A DNA stretch of 9,547 nt from NCBI GenBank assembly GCA_035354275.1, contig DAOQAU010000059.1, positions 1-9,547 of the forward strand, given 5' to 3'. How positions within the stretch are numbered: position 1 is the stretch's first letter; the number at the start of each line of letters is the position of its first letter. Shown here piece after piece: positions 4,098 through 9,547 of this stretch. The notes beneath the pieces were generated by a model. That model was not told the origin of the DNA, searched no databases, and was given only the letters and a program-made list of their open reading frames with translations. Origin of the DNA: DAOQAU01 sp035354275 (GTDB lineage: Bacteria > Cyanobacteriota > Vampirovibrionia > Gastranaerophilales > Gastranaerophilaceae). The translations under genes were made by a program, and so were the position numbers.

Positions 4098-6665
4098 ATG
4101 ACGGATAAATTTAAATTATTTTCGTTAATAATAGCTTTGTTCCTTGTTTTATCTGTTTTGGATCATTCCAAAGCTGGAATAAGTGAAGTTAAGCAATCTT
4201 TAAAAAAGGATTCAATTAGCTCTAAATCAACCAATGAAGCAAAGTTAAAAAATAAGTCCCCTCTACCAAAATCTAAGTCCAAAACAAACATAAAACTTAA
4301 AGCAGAATTACCGGAAATAAAAAAAGATTATCCGAACTCTTTTTTAAAGCCTTCTGAGGTTCCTTATAAAATCGTTAAAAAAACGATTAACGGTAAGATA
4401 CAAGTTTCACGATTTCCTTTTATACCAGACAAAGATACAAATAAAGTGAAACAACCTCAAAGAATTAGCGACTCGAAAACTGCAAAAAGAATTGGCGAAA
4501 AAAACAAGAATTTAGATGAATTAACGGGTGTTGAAGGAGAGTTACTTCCTTCAAACTGGGAATTTAAAGAACCGCCAATTACAAATACAGCTTTGCCAAG
4601 TATTCCTGATAATAACGATAGTAGAAAGAAAGAAGCCTTGGCTCTTTTAAAATACATATCCCAAAATTTGCCGGATTATTCTGATCCTACACAAAAAAAT
4701 CCTAACCCCCAAATGCCAGGCATCTCAAAATACTGTTATTCTTTGTGTGAAAATTACTCTGATTATCCAGAAATATGTGCATACGCACGATTATATCAAG
4801 CCGAAGCCTGGATGCAGGGAGTACAATTAACACTTACTAAATATCAAATCGAATCATGTAGAATCGCGTTAAATCGATTAAATGAATCTATTGATATTTA
4901 TTCGAATTTTGCAAAAAACAATCCTGATTGTGCAGCCGCAGTTCAAATAATGAAAGGACGTGCTAAATTATTACAGGATTGTATAGATAAACACGTTCAA
5001 TATCTTGGTTATGAAAACAAGTATTATTATTTACCTCGTGCTAACAGGCATTTGGGGAATTTAAAACGCATCAAATCAGATGTTTTAAAACCAAACGATG
5101 ATCTATATTCTTCTGACGATAGTTCGATTTCTGGTATCCACGACCAAACAACAAGTTATATTTCAACTATATTGATGAATATTTATTTGATGAATGATAC
5201 AAGCCAATTCAAAGCCGTAGAAGCACAGTTAGATTCTTTTTATAAATCTATTCCTCGGGAAATAACTATAAAATTTAGAGAAGATTTTGATGAAAATTCC
5301 GCAGTAAAAGAAAGAACGCTTACGGTTACAAAGACCGGTGACAATTATGTAAACGCTAAACGTTACAATGCTTATATGATTGTCGAAAATTGCGAAAAAG
5401 ACGAAAAGTTAAACATAGAATCTTATCACAGCCAATTTGAAGAAATGAATCAATACGCTTCTTCATCACATGATGGCGAAGCATATTATACAAATACCAG
5501 AGAAATTTTAAAGGAATATTTATCAATCTTAAACATACCACTTGAAACGACTGCTGTTTATTTTTGTCACGCTGAACAACAAATAGAAGATGGTAAATTT
5601 TATGAACAAGAAGACTTGTTAATGTTGGAATTAGATATTAATGCCAATTCATTACAACCACTATTTCCTATAAGAGAAAAAATTGTTAATGCGACAACCC
5701 ATAAAAGAAAAACATTAGTAATTAAGCGTTCAAGTTTATATGCAAACAGTTATTGTAGTGGTCTTTTTAGGACGGTGGATATTATAGATAACGATGATGA
5801 AGACACTCCAATACCACCCCCGTCAAATGACCAACCAACTTTGGCATTAAAAAAATCGGATGTTTTACACGTTGATGAGAGAAGTATAGGTGTTTTCCAA
5901 GGCGAACCTGAATATTTCAAGGATTATCTAAGTTCAGCATTGATACACCAACTTGATGTGCCACCGGATTTATATGATAAAACTAAATGTTCATATTTTA
6001 ATAAAAGGCTGGTAAGAACTTATATTGAAAATAAAAAATACAATTCTATTGATAACTCGGATAAAAACAACAAAAACTATTTATTGTGCGGCGGTTCTGA
6101 ATATGTATATTATCCCAAGGGAAATGCGTATGTTCCGACAAAAAAAACAGCTATGTTTTTTATTATTCAAGGTCATAGTGCTAATAGAAATGGTGCGGAA
6201 GTTGGTGAAAAATCAAATGATGGAATTTATGTGACACCAGAAGAACTGAGTAAATCTAAACGATATCAAGATAATATGAAAGTATTAATATTAGATGCTT
6301 GTTTTTGCTTGAAATTCTATAAGACGTGGAATGAAGTTTTACCAAACGGAGTAATACTGGGCTATAATGATAAAGTTGGTTTCAGATCAATGAACAACGT
6401 GCTGGGTCTAATGGCCAATGAACTCGATAAAGCGTCGACCGGCATAACTCCCAACCAAATAGCTGGAAAATGGTTAAAAATGAATGAAAAAAGCTTCAAT
6501 ACTTACCTTGCAGACAAAACTCGTACAGAGGATAAGCGACCAAAATGCACCGCGTGCGTTGTTGATGATGTTGATGAGCCGGGCAAAAGAGCTTATGTAG
6601 AGTTTGAGCTGTATTTGGATGAACACAATAACAAACATTTTTTGTACAAAGCAACTACATTTTAA
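4098..6665 (+). CDS. secreted protein with C-terminal caspase-like (clan CD) peptidase domain
   Basis: An 855-residue exported protein. Residues 1-26 form a Sec signal peptide (Lys4, Lys6, hydrophobic 7-21, cleavage probably after HSKA). A Lys/Ser-rich, probably disordered segment follows to about 170, then a helical TPR-like stretch (about 176-300) and a strand-rich part ending in TVDIIDNDDED (559-569), which recalls the last strand of Calx-beta-type sandwiches. After a Pro-rich linker (IPPPS, 572-576) comes the putative peptidase domain. A hydrophobic strand FFIIQGHS carries His693, and VLILDACFC carries Cys735. The His-Cys distance of 42 residues equals that of caspase-3. The canonical His-Gly is His-Ser here. 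GAGAGG at 4086-4091 is six bases before the ATG. The stop overlaps the next gene's ribosome site. I infer a cysteine endopeptidase acting outside the cytoplasm; its substrate is unknown. Confidence 0.72.
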   Translation: MTDKFKLFSLIIALFLVLSVLDHSKAGISEVKQSLKKDSISSKSTNEAKLKNKSPLPKSKSKTNIKLKAELPEIKKDYPNSFLKPSEVPYKIVKKTINGKIQVSRFPFIPDKDTNKVKQPQRISDSKTAKRIGEKNKNLDELTGVEGELLPSNWEFKEPPITNTALPSIPDNNDSRKKEALALLKYISQNLPDYSDPTQKNPNPQMPGISKYCYSLCENYSDYPEICAYARLYQAEAWMQGVQLTLTKYQIESCRIALNRLNESIDIYSNFAKNNPDCAAAVQIMKGRAKLLQDCIDKHVQYLGYENKYYYLPRANRHLGNLKRIKSDVLKPNDDLYSSDDSSISGIHDQTTSYISTILMNIYLMNDTSQFKAVEAQLDSFYKSIPREITIKFREDFDENSAVKERTLTVTKTGDNYVNAKRYNAYMIVENCEKDEKLNIESYHSQFEEMNQYASSSHDGEAYYTNTREILKEYLSILNIPLETTAVYFCHAEQQIEDGKFYEQEDLLMLELDINANSLQPLFPIREKIVNATTHKRKTLVIKRSSLYANSYCSGLFRTVDIIDNDDEDTPIPPPSNDQPTLALKKSDVLHVDERSIGVFQGEPEYFKDYLSSALIHQLDVPPDLYDKTKCSYFNKRLVRTYIENKKYNSIDNSDKNNKNYLLCGGSEYVYYPKGNAYVPTKKTAMFFIIQGHSANRNGAEVGEKSNDGIYVTPEELSKSKRYQDNMKVLILDACFCLKFYKTWNEVLPNGVILGYNDKVGFRSMNNVLGLMANELDKASTGITPNQIAGKWLKMNEKSFNTYLADKTRTEDKRPKCTACVVDDVDEPGKRAYVEFELYLDEHNNKHFLYKATTF

Positions 6666-6676
6666 AGGAGGATATC

Positions 6677-7552
6677 GTGAAACGTTTTTTTTTAAGATGC
6701 ATCATATTATTTATGATATTGCTATTTTTACACACTATTGTATATGCAAAATCTCCAAAGAACAAGGATGAATTTTTTGAGATATTCAGTATCGCCAATA
6801 AAAAAGCATATGAAAAAACAGATGTGTATATAAATAAAGTAATCAACCTTTTTAGAGATTATCCTAATTCATTGGATGCTTATTTTATTTCATGTTCACT
6901 GGATAACATTATCGATGCCAATGACAATTATAAACAAGTTTTCCCAAAATTCGAAGAATTGTATAAAAAATATTACGACACGATAAATAATTTGGATACG
7001 GATACTTCTGAAAAAGTACTGCTATCCTATATGCTTACTAGAGGATTTTCTTTTGTCGAAGGCAATGAAGAAGAAATGGAAAAAAATTCTGCACTTGGTT
7101 ATGAGATACTTAACAATATAAAAAATAATTGTATTAATGATAACTATAAGGCGTTAGCCATATTATTGATAGCAAATGTAAATCCAGACTTAACAATGCT
7201 TACGGAATTCAAAGATAAGTATCCAAACAATTCTGCGTTACCAGGTGTAGAGTTTTCAATTGTTGACAAATTATATGCTGGTACCAATGAAACTCAATTT
7301 ATAAATGAACTACTTAATTTGAAAAAAATCCATTACAATGTTGAATCACCATTTGGACATAAATTTTATATTCATTTATATAGTTCAATAGTATTTGCAT
7401 ATATGAAATTAAATGATATTAATAATGCAAAAATTTATTTTGAATTAATTAAGAGTGAAGCTCCAAACTATTGGAATATTCAAACTCTGGAAAAGTTTTT
7501 GGGAGAATCTACTAAAAATAAATCACTTTTTAATTCGATGTTTGGGCATTAA
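6677..7552 (+). CDS. secreted helical-repeat (TPR-like) protein
   Basis: This 291-residue protein has a clear signal peptide: MKR, hydrophobic 8-18, and VYA at 22-24 as a likely cleavage site. The rest is predicted helical with repeat-like phrases (LFRDYPNSLDAYFIS, EFKDKYPNNSALP, YMKLNDINNAKIYFELIK) typical of TPR or Sel1-like solenoids. No catalytic motif is seen. The start is GTG at 6677, supported by an excellent AAAGGAGG (6664-6671) five bases before it; the upstream stop TAA lies in that site. The 11-bp intergenic distance and shared AT-rich composition make it an operon partner of the caspase-like protein. It may bind, localise or inhibit it outside the cytoplasm; that role is inference. 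Confidence 0.65.
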   Translation: MKRFFLRCIILFMILLFLHTIVYAKSPKNKDEFFEIFSIANKKAYEKTDVYINKVINLFRDYPNSLDAYFISCSLDNIIDANDNYKQVFPKFEELYKKYYDTINNLDTDTSEKVLLSYMLTRGFSFVEGNEEEMEKNSALGYEILNNIKNNCINDNYKALAILLIANVNPDLTMLTEFKDKYPNNSALPGVEFSIVDKLYAGTNETQFINELLNLKKIHYNVESPFGHKFYIHLYSSIVFAYMKLNDINNAKIYFELIKSEAPNYWNIQTLEKFLGESTKNKSLFNSMFGH

Positions 7553-7588
7553 ATTTTTAATGGTCATTTAACAAAATATGGAGTAACG

Positions 7589-7939
7589 ATGTCCGCAGAG
7601 ATTATGACAATCAAAGAGCTTTCGGCCTACCTGGACATAACGGAAGCCACGATCTATAAAAAAGTTTCTAACAACGAGATACCATATACCAAGCTGGGAA
7701 CGCTTTTAAGATTCCCAAAATGGGCTATAGACAGCTGGATATCTCAAAACACCGTTGAACCTCCGGACGCGCTTTTCAATGAATTTGCAAAGCTTCAATC
7801 ACGCTACCATTTTAAAAAATGGCTTGAATCTAAAGGCGTGGACACTTCCGCGGTCACGGATCAGCAATTATTAGAGCTTGTGAAAAAGGCGATCGCCGAT
7901 CTATCGAGCGATAACCCGCCGAAGAAAAAATCAAGATGA
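7589..7939 (+). CDS. excisionase-type helix-turn-helix protein
   Basis: A 116-residue protein. Residues 5-55 match the HTH_17/excisionase-family MerR-like fold: MTIKELSAYLDITEATIYKK as the HTH, then NEIPYTKLGTLLRFPKWAIDSWI with the wing (LLRF) and closing helix. The C-terminal half (60-106) is helical, and the tail is basic (PPKKKSR). GGAG at 7580-7583 is five bases before ATG 7589. A second in-frame Met at residue 6 has no better site. The stop overlaps the next start as ATGA, so it is translationally coupled to the topoisomerase-like gene. Such proteins bind specific DNA as recombination directionality factors, replication accessory proteins or regulators. The coupling suggests it brings the Spo11-like protein to a site, or regulates it; that is inference. 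Confidence 0.82.
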   Translation: MSAEIMTIKELSAYLDITEATIYKKVSNNEIPYTKLGTLLRFPKWAIDSWISQNTVEPPDALFNEFAKLQSRYHFKKWLESKGVDTSAVTDQQLLELVKKAIADLSSDNPPKKKSR

Positions 7940-8979
7940 CAGACGTGCGCTTATTGACTTATGCCCGCAAGTTAGCCAGGCTCGGTCAGGACGAAGTCTT
8001 AAAAGAGCTTGGCATTAAGCATTTCAAGAAACTTATCTTGAAAATGCCGAATGAAGAACTTTTAAAAGAGTTTGGAAAAAGCGCGAAAAATATCAACAAA
8101 TCACTTTTTATAAAAAACGTTATATGGCAGACCTACGAACAAATAAAGGCCGGCCAGAAGCCTTTTGATATTGGCAATATCCGCTCATTCTGGTATTACA
8201 TAAAAGATACGATGGACCGCGTCGGGGCCAACAAGAAGGGCGACGCTTACACCATCGTTTCAAATATGTTTGCCGTGATGGTAAAAGCGGGCCTTTTCAA
8301 GTATCGTGACTTCGGTTTCGACGATGACGACAAAGGCAACCGCTGGCTTGGTGGCAAGTATGCCAGGGTAATCTTATTCGCTGAAAAGACTTCATATACA
8401 GACTTGTTGCAAGAAGTGAACCGAGACTTTGATATAACGACAATAGCGGTTGGCGGGCAGTCTTCATATTTGAGCATTGAATATTTCGTTCAAGAGCTCG
8501 CGGATCAGGGCGTGGATTTAACGAAAGAGTTCATAATTTTTTCGATAGTGGACTTTGATCCTGCCGGTGATATAATCGCGACGAATTTTACAGACAATCT
8601 TGAAGACAACGGCATAAAGACCATAAAAGTTTTTGCCGGCCAATTCTATAAAAATTTCAAGCGTAACGATATTATGATCCCGGCGAACATGACACCGGAT
8701 CAGCGCAAACGTGTTTATCGGCTGCCGTTGTCTGTCCGCAAATCCGGTCAGGCTGCAAAGTGGGCCGCGCGCACCGGCGGTATAGATGGCAAGAAAAATA
8801 TTAATTTCGGGATAGAAACTATAGTTATGCCCAAAGCGCAGCTGCTCGAGCTATTTGAAAGAGAGTTGGCAAAGGTCATGACGATAGACCTTGAAGCGAT
8901 AGCGAAGTTCCGCGAGATGAAAAACCTTAAAGTCCAGATGCAAGCCTGGGCGGTTAAAAAACTTCAGTTGGAAGGGTAA
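7936..8979 (+). CDS. stand-alone topoisomerase VI A / Spo11-like protein (mini-A type)
   Basis: A 347-residue protein with both halves of the Topo VI A/Spo11 fold. In the 5Y-CAP (CAP-like winged helix) part, IRSFWYYIKD (82-91) aligns with the family motif R-x-x-[YF]-Y, placing the nucleophilic tyrosine at Tyr87 (or Tyr88). In the TOPRIM part, ILFAEKTSY carries Glu150, GGQSSYLSIEYFVQEL (173-188) matches the conserved G-x-P-S-like block, and IVDFDPAGD carries Asp206 and Asp208, the DxD metal ligands. Intact Topo VI needs a GHKL ATPase B subunit; none is encoded nearby. Topo mini-A proteins lacking B are known from bacterial and archaeal mobile elements. I infer DNA cleavage or nicking in plasmid replication, resolution or recombination. 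It starts by ATGA overlap with the HTH gene, with no strong ribosome site of its own. Confidence 0.85.
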   Translation: MTDVRLLTYARKLARLGQDEVLKELGIKHFKKLILKMPNEELLKEFGKSAKNINKSLFIKNVIWQTYEQIKAGQKPFDIGNIRSFWYYIKDTMDRVGANKKGDAYTIVSNMFAVMVKAGLFKYRDFGFDDDDKGNRWLGGKYARVILFAEKTSYTDLLQEVNRDFDITTIAVGGQSSYLSIEYFVQELADQGVDLTKEFIIFSIVDFDPAGDIIATNFTDNLEDNGIKTIKVFAGQFYKNFKRNDIMIPANMTPDQRKRVYRLPLSVRKSGQAAKWAARTGGIDGKKNINFGIETIVMPKAQLLELFERELAKVMTIDLEAIAKFREMKNLKVQMQAWAVKKLQLEG

Positions 8980-8990
8980 AAAGCGTAACG

Positions 8991-9206
8991 ATGTTTGATA
9001 AGTTGGTTATGCGCGATATATGCGGCCACCAAGTGCCGGCGGTAGAAATCGATACGCCACATGGCCAGATATACGCATACAAAATTAAGGATGAATTTGT
9101 TTATGAGTTTCCGTCCGGACGAGCCAGGCGCGGTGCTCAAAAGTTTTTTAACGGAAGTGCCGAGGATATTAAGACGCTATTAAAGATTTTGCAAGATCAG
9201 TTGTGA
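8991..9206 (+). CDS. small conserved-context protein of unknown function
   Basis: A 71-residue soluble protein that I do not recognise. It begins MFDKLVMRDICGHQ, has a strand-rich middle (VPAVEIDTPHGQIYAYKI, then EFVYEFPSG), a basic turn RARRGAQKFF and a C-terminal helix EDIKTLLKILQDQL. No metal-binding cluster or catalytic motif stands out. It begins 11 bp after the topoisomerase-like gene. The ribosome site is poor: GGAAGG lies about 14 bases away, so an in-frame Met at residue 7 or translational coupling is possible. The bases before the ATG (GTAACG) equal those before the HTH gene. Matching GC content and tight spacing place it in the mini-A operon. Confidence 0.6.
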   Translation: MFDKLVMRDICGHQVPAVEIDTPHGQIYAYKIKDEFVYEFPSGRARRGAQKFFNGSAEDIKTLLKILQDQL

Positions 9207-9216
9207 GAGGTGAGCC

Positions 9217-9390
9217 ATGGAAGAAAAAGAAATATCCGTCAGTGGTAAACAACAGCCGCAAGAGGATTTTTGGAATAAAATTTCAGGTTATGTGGTTGCG
9301 TTTCTTTTCGGTGCTTTTACTACCTTTGTTATATTATATTGGATGTTTTCTCCAATGTTCATGGAGATAGGCAACCACGGCGCCAAGTAG
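9217..9390 (+). CDS. 57-residue single-pass membrane protein
   Basis: A short gene giving a protein with a charged, soluble N-terminus (MEEKEISVSGKQQPQEDF), one hydrophobic segment at about residues 24-43 (GYVVAFLFGAF, TTFVILYW) and a short tail ending GNHGAK, stop TAG at 9388-9390. GAGAGG (9205-9210) is six bases before the ATG and overlaps the upstream stop, so translation is well supported and coupled. Glu/Lys/Gln at the N-terminus and few positives near the membrane leave topology uncertain. It is the last gene of the right operon. Function unknown; membrane anchoring of a partner, or a holin-like role, are guesses only. Confidence 0.65.
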   Translation: MEEKEISVSGKQQPQEDFWNKISGYVVAFLFGAFTTFVILYWMFSPMFMEIGNHGAK

Positions 9391-9547
9391 AATCTGCCCG
9401 AACCAGCGCGCCGCGTTCCTGGCTCAATCTTAACGCACATATACCAGATAACTAAAGAAGCGCAAACCCTTATTAAATCAAGAAAGTAACGGATTGCATT
9501 TACCTAAGTGCCGATTAAATCGACACTTACGCTACAAGACACATCTT
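9391..9547. other. right end, non-coding
   Basis: I see no gene or clear intrinsic terminator. A GC-rich stretch near 9401-9420 is followed by AT-rich sequence and the inverted repeat at 9505-9529. The two window ends share no visible overlap, so circularity cannot be shown from the sequence. Confidence 0.5.
9505..9529. repeat. near-perfect 12-bp inverted repeat with 1-bp centre
   Basis: The left arm TAAGTGCCGATT and right arm AATCGACACTTA match as inverted repeats at 11 of 12 positions around a central A. No oligo-T follows on either strand, so it is unlikely to be an intrinsic terminator. A protein-binding dyad, a recombination or resolution site, or a site for the HTH/Spo11-like pair are possible; none is shown. 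Confidence 0.6.

Noticed and set aside
6025..6234. 69-codon plus-strand frame within the caspase-like gene
   Set aside because: Out-of-frame shadow of a long, well-supported gene.
9505..9529. dif/Xer-type resolution site or intrinsic terminator
   Set aside because: The arms are continuous around one base, not two 11-bp arms with a 6-8 bp centre, and there is no T run on either side.

Overview
The window reads as most or all of an iteron-type plasmid, or of a scaffold from one. It has a type Ib partition locus, a toxin-antitoxin pair, a Rep_3 family initiator, 22-bp iterons and accessory genes. The run of exactly 100 N at 3328-3427 is a conventional scaffold gap, which suggests a draft or metagenomic assembly. 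Sec-type signal peptides, Shine-Dalgarno sites, TTGACA/TATAAT promoters and TGA used as a stop in ATGA overlaps all point to a bacterium with the standard code. I cannot name the phylum. No relaxase or conjugation gene is visible.

Left part (1-1276, + strand). About 170 bases hold a possible gene remnant. They are followed by an array of TGAAGYT repeats in both orientations, then a consensus promoter with a 15-bp palindrome in its spacer, then a 213-aa ParA and an overlapping 69-aa ribbon-helix-helix-like partner. This is the layout of a type Ib partition system with its centromere upstream of parA.

Middle left (1297-3323, - strand). A toxin-first pair (DUF4258-like toxin, then an antitoxin joining a zinc-binding N-terminus to an AbrB/MazE domain) converges on the parA operon. 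Upstream is the 429-aa Rep_3 initiator with a perfect TTGACA-17-TATAAT promoter.

Origin region (3324-4097). The assembly gap runs into three exact 22-bp iterons plus a partial fourth. After these come three TAAACG units on a strict 10-bp period, a CG-rich alternating tract, an AT-rich stretch, a palindrome with an oligo-A flank and a long imperfect inverted repeat. I see no convincing gene here.

Accessory operon (4098-7552, + strand, AT-rich). A strong promoter precedes a secreted 855-aa protein with a C-terminal caspase-like (clan CD) domain, and then a secreted 291-aa helical-repeat protein. They share tight spacing and are probably co-transcribed.

Right operon (7589-9390, + strand, clearly higher GC). 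It holds an excisionase-type HTH protein, then by ATGA overlap a stand-alone homologue of topoisomerase VI subunit A/Spo11 with the catalytic Tyr region and TOPRIM acidic residues, then an unknown 71-aa protein and a 57-aa single-membrane-segment protein. No topoisomerase VI B (GHKL ATPase) gene is present. This cluster, resembling the mini-A proteins of mobile elements, and the secreted caspase-like pair are the most unusual content.
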